Shown: one piece after another, positions 22,912 through 31,493 of the stretch
How the letters are laid out: each line of letters starts with the position of its first letter
How positions within the stretch are numbered: position 1 is the first letter of the stretch
DNA from: JBGAWK01 sp044227665
GTDB lineage: Bacteria; Bacteroidota; Bacteroidia; Chitinophagales; JADIYW01
Direction of reading: 5' to 3'
Length of the DNA: 44,632 bases
Assembly (NCBI GenBank): GCA_044227665.1
Contig: JBGAWK010000017.1
Location: 1 to 44,632, forward strand
Position numbers and translations under genes: made by a program
The notes under the pieces: model-generated
Databases searched by the model: none
Told to the model about the DNA's origin: nothing
What the model saw: only the letters and a program-made list of their open reading frames with translations

Positions 22912-25548
22912 ATGAAGAAAGTCACCCTATTATTATTGCTATTATTTTCTTCACTCACATTTTCTCAAATCAATACTAATTCTGGAAAGTGTGGTAATGA
23001 TGAATTACATCATTTGAAATATAGTAGCGACGCTCTGTACAAAAATAGGATAGATAGCTTAGAGATATCCTATTTGAAATATTTACAAAATAAAAGTTCT
23101 CTAAGAATAGCAGAAGAAATGATTACTATCCCTGTAGTCGTTCATGTGATACATAAAGGAGAGGCTGTTGGTGTCGGTTCTAATATTTCTGACAATCAAA
23201 TTATAGGAGCTATAAATGCAATGAACGACAATTTTAGAAACTTAAATGGAGTCGGAGTAAACATGAATATGGAGTTCTGCTTGGCAAAAAGAGATCCTAA
23301 TGGCAATACAACCAATGGAATTAATAGAGTTAATGGACTTTCTGTAACTAATTATTCAAATGGCATTGACTGGGGAGGGAGCTGTGCCTCAACTTACGCC
23401 GACGAATCCACCATAAAAAATTTAAGCAGGTGGCCTAATGATAAATATTATAATATTTGGGTAGTACATAGTATATGTAATGGATGGGCAGGATATGCAT
23501 ATTTTCCTACTACTGATCCCCTTGATGGAACAGTTATATTGTCTGCATATATGAGTGCCTCGCAACCCACTCTTACCCATGAGCTAGGTCATGGGTTTAA
23601 TTTATATCATACGTTCAATGGGGATAATTCAAATGCAACTTGTCCTCAAAACACTAATTGTCTGACAGATGGCGATAAGGTATGTGATACTCCTCCACAT
23701 AAACAGGCAGACTGTTCTACTTCAAATCCATGTACATCTTCTGGGGTATGGGAAAATTCGAGATATAACTATATGAGCTATTGCTTTTATTTTCCATATA
23801 GATTTACACAAGGTCAAAAGGACAGAGTTAGATCTGCTGCTTTGATTTCACCAAGAATAAATTTGGTAAATTCTTTAGGTTGCTTGCCACCACTAAACAA
23901 TGATGTGGGAGTGGCAGAGATACTTTATCCTACTTCTACAAATTATTCTTCTTCATGCTCGCTGCCTAATAATATTACGCCTAAAGTGAAGATAAAAAAT
24001 TACGGAATTAATACTGTTACTAGTATTAATATTGTTTACAGATTAAATAATAATGCTTTTGTTTCTCAGTCTTGGAGTGGGAGTTTAAGCACTGGTAATA
24101 GCACAATTATTAATCTATCCAATATAGCAGTTCCAGCAGGAATAAATTCCTTCAAAGTATTTACATCACTACCAAATGGAGTATCCGATGCAAATTTTAC
24201 TAATGATTCATTGGTGAGCAATTTTGTACAGACTGATTCTATGAGGATTTCATATATCATTAAAAATAAAGTTTGTGATTCATTAGGCTCTATTGTTACT
24301 AGTATTTCTGGAGGTAGAGCACCTTATACTTTCTTATGGAGTAATGGAAATACGGCACAATCTATATCTAATCTCGGGGCAGGAAATTATACCCTCACGG
24401 TTAAAGACAATCCCAATACTAATGTTTTACCTTCTTATCCCGTATGTACTCCTATTACTACAAATTATTGCTGTGATATTGGGATATATAATGTTTCACT
24501 TAATACTATTAACAATAATAGTTCAGTGGGTTTCTATGAAAATTTTGATACTATCAATACGGTTCTTCTTGATAATTTGTCCTATACACTAAGCGTTAAA
24601 ACATCTGCTTTATATCAAGAATATGTCTCAGCTTGGATAGATTTCAATGATAATGGAACATTTGAATCATCAGAACAGATTATTGCGAATAATAGAAATA
24701 CTTTGCCCGTACAAATTCATACACAATTATTTTCTATTCCAACAACCGCTAAAAAAAATACTGCACTAAGAATGAGAGTGGCCTCTGATTTAAGTTCTTT
24801 TACTAGTGCTTGTAATAATGTTACTTACGGTCAGTATGAGGATTATACTGTGGTAATAAATGGTTATCCGTATTGTTCTATATCAAAGACTTTTGAAGTT
24901 GTTGATACCATTAGGAAAAACATGTCTATGTCTGCGATTGTCTGTCCGGGACAGTCTTATACGGTATGCGGACAATCGTATAATGCTACAGGTACTTATG
25001 TGAAGGCATGTACAGCGTCAACAGGTTGTGACAGTACCGTTACACTGCTCCTGTCTGAATATAATATGGATACTATACCACAAATTATTTATAGGAACGA
25101 TACTTTATTTGTTGAAAATATTATTAGTCCTAGTTATTATTGGTACTTAAATGATGTGGTAACGGATACTTCAACTACGCCTTATTATTACACACTATTG
25201 AGAGGTAACTGGAGTATGAAAGCGGTAATAAACGATTCATGTGTTTCTGAGGCGTCAAATATAATTTCTGTAACAGCTATAACTGATAGATTTAATGATA
25301 AAAAAATTCTTGTATATCCTAATCCAAATAATGGAATATTTACACTAGATATTCAATCGTTATATAAGGTAGCCAAAAAAATAAAGGTGTATAATTTATT
25401 AGGAGATACGGTTTTTGATAAAAATATTGAGGATTCCAATGCGGATAAGGTTTTAAACTTTGAATTAGTAAATCCAGTACAAGGAATTTATATTTTGATG
25501 TTGGAGACAGATTCAAATATTATTTATAGTACATTTGTCGTCAATTAA
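22912..25548 (+). CDS. T9SS-exported M43-type zinc metalloprotease
   Basis: 878 aa. The signal peptide 'MKKVTLLLLLLFSSLTFSQ' is cleaved near SQ. The zinc site 'HELGHGFNLYH' is at 223-233 and the Met-turn is 'YNYMSYC', as in the pappalysin (M43) family, which normally reads HExxHxxGxxH; here the Gly is Asn. Further on are a SprB-like repeat ('SISGGRAPYTFLWSNGNTAQ', 'GAGNYTLTVKDN'), a GEVED-like beta domain ('AWIDFNDNGTFESSEQI', 'LRMRVASDLSSF', 'GQYEDYTVVI') and a C-terminal T9SS type A sorting domain ('ILVYPNPNNGIFTLD', 'GIYILMLETD'). Expected on the surface or outside the cell, cutting protein. The dead IS lies directly upstream; the DUF4159 gene follows with no proper start codon. Confidence 0.92.
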   Translation: MKKVTLLLLLLFSSLTFSQINTNSGKCGNDELHHLKYSSDALYKNRIDSLEISYLKYLQNKSSLRIAEEMITIPVVVHVIHKGEAVGVGSNISDNQIIGAINAMNDNFRNLNGVGVNMNMEFCLAKRDPNGNTTNGINRVNGLSVTNYSNGIDWGGSCASTYADESTIKNLSRWPNDKYYNIWVVHSICNGWAGYAYFPTTDPLDGTVILSAYMSASQPTLTHELGHGFNLYHTFNGDNSNATCPQNTNCLTDGDKVCDTPPHKQADCSTSNPCTSSGVWENSRYNYMSYCFYFPYRFTQGQKDRVRSAALISPRINLVNSLGCLPPLNNDVGVAEILYPTSTNYSSSCSLPNNITPKVKIKNYGINTVTSINIVYRLNNNAFVSQSWSGSLSTGNSTIINLSNIAVPAGINSFKVFTSLPNGVSDANFTNDSLVSNFVQTDSMRISYIIKNKVCDSLGSIVTSISGGRAPYTFLWSNGNTAQSISNLGAGNYTLTVKDNPNTNVLPSYPVCTPITTNYCCDIGIYNVSLNTINNNSSVGFYENFDTINTVLLDNLSYTLSVKTSALYQEYVSAWIDFNDNGTFESSEQIIANNRNTLPVQIHTQLFSIPTTAKKNTALRMRVASDLSSFTSACNNVTYGQYEDYTVVINGYPYCSISKTFEVVDTIRKNMSMSAIVCPGQSYTVCGQSYNATGTYVKACTASTGCDSTVTLLLSEYNMDTIPQIIYRNDTLFVENIISPSYYWYLNDVVTDTSTTPYYYTLLRGNWSMKAVINDSCVSEASNIISVTAITDRFNDKKILVYPNPNNGIFTLDIQSLYKVAKKIKVYNLLGDTVFDKNIEDSNADKVLNFELVNPVQGIYILMLETDSNIIYSTFVVN

Positions 25549-25559
25549 AGTAAAATAGT

Positions 25560-26216
25560 ATTAGGATTTTTTTATCAATATTATTATTAGCATTATCGGT
25601 GCTTTCAACTTTTGCGCAGAAGAGTACCGTGAAAATAGGGCTACTCAAGTATAAGGGCGGTGGCGACTGGTACGCTAATCCTACAGCATTGCCTAATTTG
25701 GCAAGATTCTGTAACCAGCAATTGAATATGAATCTCAGTACTGATATCAACGAAGTGGATGTAGGTAGTGCTGATATCTTCAGTTATCCTTTTGTACACA
25801 TGACGGGACATGGAAATGTCGTATTTTCTGCATCGGAGGCGGAAAATCTTCGTAAATATCTTACCCAGGGAGGGTTCTTGCATGTGTCAGATAATTATGG
25901 TATGGATGTATATATTCGCAAGGCTATGAAGGCGGTATTTCCTGAATTGGAGTTTGTAGAAATTCCCTACAACCATCCTATCTATCACCAGACTTTCGAT
26001 TTTAATAATGGTGTACCCAAAATCCATGAGCATGACAAGAAGCCAGCGCAAGGTTACGGAATCATTTATAAAGGAAAAGTAGTGTGTTTTTATGATTATC
26101 AATGTGACCTGGGAGACGGCTGGGAAGATGCACAAGTGCATAAAGATTCGGAAGAAGTACGATTGAAAGCATTAAAAATGGGGGCAAATCTTGTGGAGTA
26201 TGCTTTGGTATTCTAG
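25560..26216 (+). CDS. DUF4159 family exported protein, start codon apparently lost
   Basis: The conserved part reads 'VKIGLLKYKGGGDWYANPTA', 'NLARFCNQQLNMNL', 'FVHMTGHGNVVFSASEAENL', 'GGFLHVSDNYGMD' and ends 'RLKALKMGANLVEYALVF', which is the DUF4159 domain (class I glutamine amidotransferase-like fold, function unknown). In frame upstream is a clear signal peptide, 'IRIFLSILLLALSVLSTFAQ', but its first codons are TAA-AAT-AGT-ATT-AGG, with no ATG, GTG or TTG. The feature begins at the ATT at 25560, the only conceivable (rare) start that keeps the signal; the GTG at 25599 would remove it. The stop of the metalloprotease lies 11 bp upstream. The last 100 bp are repeated at 30460-30559. Possibly a recent pseudogene. 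Confidence 0.8.
   Translation: MRIFLSILLLALSVLSTFAQKSTVKIGLLKYKGGGDWYANPTALPNLARFCNQQLNMNLSTDINEVDVGSADIFSYPFVHMTGHGNVVFSASEAENLRKYLTQGGFLHVSDNYGMDVYIRKAMKAVFPELEFVEIPYNHPIYHQTFDFNNGVPKIHEHDKKPAQGYGIIYKGKVVCFYDYQCDLGDGWEDAQVHKDSEEVRLKALKMGANLVEYALVF
26116..26215. repeat. Direct repeat copy 1: 3' end of the DUF4159 gene (100 bp)
   Basis: This copy is identical to 30460-30559 except for one base (gcattAaaa versus gcattGaaa). Here the stop is TAG; in the distant copy it is TAA. The two copies are 4344 bp apart and bracket two T9SS cargo genes. Confidence 0.92.
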
Positions 26217-26310
26217 AAAATAAAAATTACCCCATTACAAGAAAGAATAATAATCTGAGAATATGTATAATATAATTGCTTTCAATAAATTTTTATTTTA
26301 AATAATTATT

Positions 26311-26318
26311 TATTTTTG
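26311..26318 (+). promoter_or_regulatory. Bacteroidota -7 element TATTTTTG before the repeat-containing gene
   Basis: TATTTTTG fits TAnnTTTG and lies 14 bp upstream of the ATG at 26333. Its place favours translation starting at 26333, before the ATGT repeats, not inside them. Confidence 0.55.
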
Positions 26319-26362
26319 TTTAAAAATAACCTATGAATAAAAGAATTTTTCTCCAAAATTTA

Positions 26363-26389
26363 ATGTATGTATGTATGTATGTATGTATG
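26363..26389. repeat. Tetranucleotide tandem repeat (ATGT)x6 + ATG in a signal-peptide region
   Basis: Six perfect ATGT units and a terminal ATG. Because the unit is 4 bp, each gain or loss changes the frame. From the ATG at 26333 the frame reads 'MNKRIFLQNL', enters the repeat as 'MYVCMYVCM' and stops at TGA 26405-26407 at six copies. With four or seven copies it would join 'DANAQMNYW', a normal signal-peptidase site followed by the mature protein. Confidence 0.93.
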
Positions 26390-28488
26390 ACGCAAATGCA
26401 CAGATGAATTACTGGACATCCCCTCCTTATAAAATTGATTTTACTAGCTCTAATCCAACAATTTCAAATATTACAGGGGCATCCTCTAATCCTTTTGAAG
26501 TAGCTAATGGTGCTTATGATGAAAATGGCAATCTATTGTTTTATATCAGAAATAATGAAGTGTTGTATCCAAATTCAAGTTTTTTAGATTTCCCTCTAAA
26601 TTCACCTGCACCATCTCATGAAATTTCCATTGTACCTGTTCCAGGTCAATGTAGAAAATTTTATATCATTGGATTTGTAAATAGATTATATACCTCTGAA
26701 TTGCGTTATAGTTTAATAGATTGCACAAATCCTACTTTTATCATCACCTATCCTACTGGCAATACACCATTGTTTACAGATGGAGGGCAGAGTAATGGCA
26801 TAGCAGTATCTAAATTGATAGGGAATACAAATACTAGATTTTTATACACAGTTTCCTTATCTTATATAAAGAAATGGATAATTAGTTCTACGGGCATCAC
26901 ATTACACAGTACGGCCATTCAAACTCTTTCACCTCCTGCGCTTCAGAATTATGAAACTTTTTCTCCTTCAGAACTTGAGTTGTCGCCAGATGGTCGGAAG
27001 CTAATTTTTAGTTCTAGCTATTCTACAGATAGATTGTTTGAATGCGAATTGGATGCAAGTGGAAATTTTGGAGCGATTCCATATAGTATTTGGTATCTTC
27101 CAAGTGGAGTTGTAAATGTACAAGGTGTTGAAATCAATGCAGCAAGCACACAAGCATATCTGTGTACCAATAATGGACTATATAGAAAAACCATTGGGAG
27201 CAATACTTTTACCCAAATATCGGGGACAAGCAACTACAGTAACTCATTTATTGAGTTGGCTAAAGATGGATTTATGTATGTAGCATCAAATACAGGCATT
27301 TTGGGGAAACTAAATACCACCACCAATACAATTGCCACATCTGGGCTAACTCAGATACTTAACAGTAATGATGGTACACCTTCAATATATGGGTTTCCTT
27401 ATACACTGCCTGATCAAATAGATGGCGAAAATTATTCTTATTTCTTTGGTGTGCCACTAGCAACAGCTGGATTCAAAATCAATAACTTGGTTGTAAATTG
27501 TAACACAGCAACTTTGTTTTATAATTGCAAAGCTATAACACTCAATAATACAAGTACGGGTGCTTCTCAATATCAAATAAGTATAACGCCAACCAATGCC
27601 GCTGGTAGCCCCATTGGAGGTGCTATATACACCTCTGCATGGCTTACTACTTGTCCTACAGATTTAAAAAACCTTCCTGGCGCAAATGGTACTTGGCTAG
27701 CAAATAATATTGGCTATTTTAAGATAAATATAGCACTCAAAAACAGCTGTGGTAGTACAAGTCCCTTGTTTTGTGCTTTTGTGCAAATTGCTACAACTCC
27801 TGGTCCAACGGAGAATTTGACCATTTATGGCAAGAATAACACTAATTATAATCCTAGTCAAACCATTACGAATCCGATATTGGTAGGTTGCTATTCGTTG
27901 GGAATGAATATAGGTACTGGAGGATTGGGTACTACCAATAATATTACCGCCTATCAATATAAAATACAAGAAGTAAATTGTAGTAATGGAGCTATATTAA
28001 GCACTTTGTATAATAGTCCAACAGTAGCTGTAACACAATCAGGTCCGATACCTTTTGTAGGTTTCAACCAAGCCGTAATTAATGGAAGTCAAGGCTATTT
28101 TGGTACAAATTGTAATACAATTATGGGTAAATGCTATAAGCTTACCCTTACTGTAAGCAACCCTTGTGGTTCGATAACGGATTGGTCTTATTTCAAAATT
28201 GACAATCCGCCCTATTATAGATTGGCAAATAATACACTAGAAAATGAAAATACAATTAAGGTATATCCAAATCCTTTTTCTAATACACTAACTGTTCAGT
28301 TAGAAAAAATTGACGATAAAATAATTGAAGTATTATTGTATGATAGTAATGGAAGAGAGGTATATAGGTCTGTAAATCAAAGCCAAAACAAATTAGAAAT
28401 ATCAATAGATAATCTTTCTAGTGGCGTGTATTGGTACAAAGTTCTCACCAATAGTGAATTATATTCAGGCGAACTTATAAAGAGATAA
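26371..28488 (+). CDS. T9SS-sorted surface protein, phase-variable 5' end
   Basis: 705 aa when counted from an ATG inside the repeat (26371), giving only 'MYVCMYDANAQ' before the mature part. That is too short for export. The likely true start is 26333 ('MNKRIFLQNL'), which is out of frame at the present repeat number. The mature N-terminal half resembles beta-propeller-like surface proteins ('GAYDENGNLLFYIRNNEVLY', 'LELSPDGRKLIFSS', 'LYRKTIGSNTFTQISG', 'LAKDGFMYVASNTGILGKL'). The C-terminus is a T9SS type A sorting domain ('IKVYPNPFSNTLTVQ', 'EVLLYDSNGREVYRS', 'SSGVYWYKVLT'). The next gene begins 10 bp after the stop, so an OFF phase could also lower its expression by polarity. Exact function unknown. 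Confidence 0.85.
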   Translation: MYVCMYDANAQMNYWTSPPYKIDFTSSNPTISNITGASSNPFEVANGAYDENGNLLFYIRNNEVLYPNSSFLDFPLNSPAPSHEISIVPVPGQCRKFYIIGFVNRLYTSELRYSLIDCTNPTFIITYPTGNTPLFTDGGQSNGIAVSKLIGNTNTRFLYTVSLSYIKKWIISSTGITLHSTAIQTLSPPALQNYETFSPSELELSPDGRKLIFSSSYSTDRLFECELDASGNFGAIPYSIWYLPSGVVNVQGVEINAASTQAYLCTNNGLYRKTIGSNTFTQISGTSNYSNSFIELAKDGFMYVASNTGILGKLNTTTNTIATSGLTQILNSNDGTPSIYGFPYTLPDQIDGENYSYFFGVPLATAGFKINNLVVNCNTATLFYNCKAITLNNTSTGASQYQISITPTNAAGSPIGGAIYTSAWLTTCPTDLKNLPGANGTWLANNIGYFKINIALKNSCGSTSPLFCAFVQIATTPGPTENLTIYGKNNTNYNPSQTITNPILVGCYSLGMNIGTGGLGTTNNITAYQYKIQEVNCSNGAILSTLYNSPTVAVTQSGPIPFVGFNQAVINGSQGYFGTNCNTIMGKCYKLTLTVSNPCGSITDWSYFKIDNPPYYRLANNTLENENTIKVYPNPFSNTLTVQLEKIDDKIIEVLLYDSNGREVYRSVNQSQNKLEISIDNLSSGVYWYKVLTNSELYSGELIKR

Positions 28489-28498
28489 GCGGATTCGA

Positions 28499-30424
28499 AT
28501 GCCAAGGTTCGTATTGTTATTAGAATGCATTTTTGCAAGTTTCTTTTGTAATGCACAAAATTTGATACGCAATGGTAGCTTCGAAGATTTTAGGTTATAT
28601 TGCCCAAGTCCACCTCAAGCAATAGTCATAAATCCAGATACCTTGCTAGATAGACAAATAATGCCCTACTGGAATGATGGTTTTTTGCATGATGAAAACT
28701 CTACAGGTTATTGGAGCTGCGGAGCTATTATAACTAAAGATTGTGGATATATATCCAATCCTGTATTTGGATACCCCACGCCATTACATGGCAATAGTTA
28801 TACACAAGTAATACTAGCCGACAAAACTGGTGATGAAATGTTATCTGATATAAGATGTTATCTTCAAACTACATTTTTTAGTCCTTTGGTACAAGGGAAA
28901 AATTATAAAATTAGCTTTTGGGCAAGACTGCCAAATAAGTCCGCTTATGATAAATTTGGAAATATAATTGGATCAAATTCCTTGGCTGCATATATATCTG
29001 TAGGAAGGCCTGTAAATAGTACGGATTCTCTAAGAGGCTTTATAAAAGCATTGCCTCAAATAAAAATGCCGAGTGATGAGTTTTTGGAAGATACTACAAA
29101 GTGGACACAAGTATGTGGATATTATAGCGCATTAGGAGGAGAAAGATGGCTTACAATAGGCAATTTTTATGAAAAGGCTAAAACACAATTTAAAAATATA
29201 ATTTATGACCCTTCAAATCCTAAAATAGACACTAGCATAATTTTCTGCTTTGTAGATGTCGTAAGTGTAGAGTTAGCGGAAGAGATAATTCCGGAAGAAA
29301 AAAAAGAACAGTATATCTGTGATACTATAAATGGGCAGGTAGTATTAGAAGCAAAACAGGGCTACAAGTCATATCTGTGGAATACAGGAGACACAACAAG
29401 AAATATTAATGCTACTAAGGCTGGAAAATATTGGGTTAGAATACAAAATGAATGTGGTTTTCTGGTGGATACTATTATTTTAAAATATACTCCAAATAGG
29501 AGTTTAGAACTTGGGAATGATATAGTTGCATGTGCTAATAAGATACCATTATTATTGTCTGCCGATAGTGATTTTACATCTTACGAATGGAATACAGGAG
29601 AAACAACCAAGCAAATAAATGTAGCTAAATCGGGTGTGTATTGGCTCAAATCAAAATATGAATGTGGATGGACCTCCGACACAATAATGGTAACTATAAA
29701 GGAACTTTCGATGCCACCTATATCTAAGCAATTTGAATTTTGCAAAAATGACAACATAAGTACATTAGAAATAGAAGTTAAAGAACCATTGTGGTACAGA
29801 TCTATAGAAGATACAGTTGGTATTAAGAATTTTCCAATCATCAATTCCTCGGTTATGGGTAATCGAGAAATTTATGTGACACAAAATATAAATGGTTGTG
29901 AAAGTGATAAAGTTAAGCTTGATATTTCAATCGTTGATTTTCCAAAGGTAACTTCAATTGAAGATACTACAATTTGTATAGGTGATAGCTTATCTATTTT
30001 TGTAGATAGTAAAAATTCGATAATGTGGAATGATGACTACATAGGAAATAAAAGAAATATATATAAAGATGGAAATTATGAATTTACTGATAAAAATGTG
30101 TGTGGAATGGTTTCTACTTCATTTTCAGTTAAACTAAAGAAATGCTTAAATTGTATAGAATTTCCTAATTCATTTACGCCAAATAATGATGGAATAAATG
30201 ATTATTTTACACCAATAACTTCCTGTGAAATCTGTAATTATGAGTTATCTATTTATAATCGGTGGGGCAATATTGTTTTTGATAGCTCAAATTCAATAGA
30301 TAGGTGGGATGGAACATTTAATGGATTTCCGCAAAATATAGATTTATATATGTTCGTTTGTAAATTTAATGATAATTGTAATAAAGAAAATACTATTGTA
30401 GGTAAAATTTCTTTGATTAGATAA
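28499..30424 (+). CDS. T9SS type B (gliding-motility-associated C-terminal) surface protein
   Basis: 641 aa. The signal 'MPRFVLLLECIFASFFCNAQ' precedes 'NLIRNGSFEDF', a start often seen in carbohydrate-binding-like domains of this phylum. Two similar Ig-like repeats follow: 'YKSYLWNTGDTTRNI...GKYWVRIQNECG' and 'FTSYEWNTGETTKQI...GVYWLKSKYECG'. The C-terminus 'EFPNSFTPNNDGINDYFTPI', 'LSIYNRWGNIVFDS', 'DRWDGTFNG' and 'GKISLIR' is the CHU_C / type B sorting domain that is exported by T9SS and usually ends as a secreted or SprB-like adhesin. It lies 10 bp after the phase-variable gene, likely the same operon. No known enzymatic motif. Confidence 0.9.
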   Translation: MPRFVLLLECIFASFFCNAQNLIRNGSFEDFRLYCPSPPQAIVINPDTLLDRQIMPYWNDGFLHDENSTGYWSCGAIITKDCGYISNPVFGYPTPLHGNSYTQVILADKTGDEMLSDIRCYLQTTFFSPLVQGKNYKISFWARLPNKSAYDKFGNIIGSNSLAAYISVGRPVNSTDSLRGFIKALPQIKMPSDEFLEDTTKWTQVCGYYSALGGERWLTIGNFYEKAKTQFKNIIYDPSNPKIDTSIIFCFVDVVSVELAEEIIPEEKKEQYICDTINGQVVLEAKQGYKSYLWNTGDTTRNINATKAGKYWVRIQNECGFLVDTIILKYTPNRSLELGNDIVACANKIPLLLSADSDFTSYEWNTGETTKQINVAKSGVYWLKSKYECGWTSDTIMVTIKELSMPPISKQFEFCKNDNISTLEIEVKEPLWYRSIEDTVGIKNFPIINSSVMGNREIYVTQNINGCESDKVKLDISIVDFPKVTSIEDTTICIGDSLSIFVDSKNSIMWNDDYIGNKRNIYKDGNYEFTDKNVCGMVSTSFSVKLKKCLNCIEFPNSFTPNNDGINDYFTPITSCEICNYELSIYNRWGNIVFDSSNSIDRWDGTFNGFPQNIDLYMFVCKFNDNCNKENTIVGKISLIR

Positions 30425-30459
30425 GAAGTTTTTAATATAAATCGTTTTTAAAATTATTA

Positions 30460-30559
30460 ACGGCTGGGAAGATGCACAAGTGCATAAAGATTCGGAAGAA
30501 GTACGATTGAAAGCATTGAAAATGGGGGCAAATCTTGTGGAGTATGCTTTGGTATTCTA
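30460..30559. repeat. Direct repeat copy 2: orphan 3' end of the DUF4159 gene (100 bp)
   Basis: 99 of 100 positions match 26116-26215. The copy encodes the last 33 codons ('GWEDAQVHKDSEEVRLKALK' onward) but has no upstream gene. Its TAA overlaps the end of the aldose epimerase gene, a tight convergent junction that looks original. Copy 1 and everything between would then be the inserted part. Confidence 0.9.
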
Positions 30560-31480
30560 ATTATTACGCATGGTTATAGAGAATTTTGCCTCATAGGATT
30601 CCTGCGGATTTATTTGTGGGATAGGGAATCGAGTAGGAAATTTTTGATATAAATTAAAACCATTTGTAGGTGCTGTAACTGGTTCTATACATAAATAAGG
30701 CTTGGTATGGTGATTTGGAGTATATACTACCCAATAGGGGTATCCTTCTCCTTCAATGAAGAGGGTATAGCCGGGAAATTCGACTGTAATCACTTGATTT
30801 TGCGATATAAATCCGTGATCTAAGTTTAGGTGGTTCAGGCTCATTTTGGAACGTGGAAGCAATACCGAAGTAGCAGAAATATCGCCAGTAGGTATTAACT
30901 GGTCGTCAGTAACGAGATATTTGGTGAATCCTAAATTGAGTTTGATTTCTTTTCTTTTTTTATAATCATATATAAAATAGGGATGGAATCCCGTGCTTAT
31001 TGGCATCGTATGCTGAGAATAATTGGTGATGCGCTGTAGTAGGGTGATGCCATTCTCATGAATAGTATAAATTATTGTAAGGGTGTGTTCAAAAGGAAAT
31101 GCTCCATAATATGGCAGTTTTTCATTCCATAAGAGCTGTGTAACCAAAAATTCTGCCCCCCTATCTATAATTTTCCACTGAGATGATTTCAGCAATAGTC
31201 CATGCAGGGGTTGCTGGAAGGTATCATAAAATAAATATTGCCCATAGGAACTCAAATCAATACTATTGTCGTTCCAAGTGTAGATGCTGCTTTTAATTCT
31301 ATTTGCCCAAGGGTGCATAAGGGGATTGCCGGCGAGTTTGTTGTTCAGGCTATATTCGTGTATAGGATAAGGAAAATAAAGTAACTCCTTTCCATTAATC
31401 GTGAGAGCGTATAAATTATTGCCGATACCTAGGGCAATGTTTGCACAGACATTTCCCGTATTTAAGCTTATATTTTCCAT
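30557..31480 (-). CDS. Aldose 1-epimerase family protein
   Basis: 307 aa, no signal peptide. The family motifs are present: 'GNPLMHPWANRI' (sugar-site Asn-Arg), His93 in 'PLHG', the catalytic His166 in 'STGFHPYF', 'LNLDHGF' and Glu265 in 'LCIEPVTAPTNGFN'. Such enzymes interconvert alpha and beta anomers of aldoses or sugar phosphates. It lies 13 bp after the helicase-nuclease gene on the minus strand, so both are probably one transcript. Its stop overlaps the orphan DUF4159 tail. Substrate uncertain. Confidence 0.92.
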   Translation of the reverse strand: MENISLNTGNVCANIALGIGNNLYALTINGKELLYFPYPIHEYSLNNKLAGNPLMHPWANRIKSSIYTWNDNSIDLSSYGQYLFYDTFQQPLHGLLLKSSQWKIIDRGAEFLVTQLLWNEKLPYYGAFPFEHTLTIIYTIHENGITLLQRITNYSQHTMPISTGFHPYFIYDYKKRKEIKLNLGFTKYLVTDDQLIPTGDISATSVLLPRSKMSLNHLNLDHGFISQNQVITVEFPGYTLFIEGEGYPYWVVYTPNHHTKPYLCIEPVTAPTNGFNLYQKFPTRFPIPQINPQESYEAKFSITMRNN

Positions 31481-31493
31481 GATTATCAGTGAT

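Noticed and set aside
24293..24592. A 99-codon hydrophobic frame inside the metalloprotease gene
   Set aside because: It overlaps a well-supported gene in another frame and shows only low-complexity hydrophobic sequence.
25571..25595. TTA-rich stretch in the DUF4159 signal peptide as another slippage repeat
   Set aside because: The unit is 3 bp, so length change would not switch the frame; it simply encodes Leu codons.
26217..30459. A phage or conjugative element as the source of the 4.3-kb segment
   Set aside because: No integrase, transposase, relaxase or phage structural gene is present between the 100-bp repeats.
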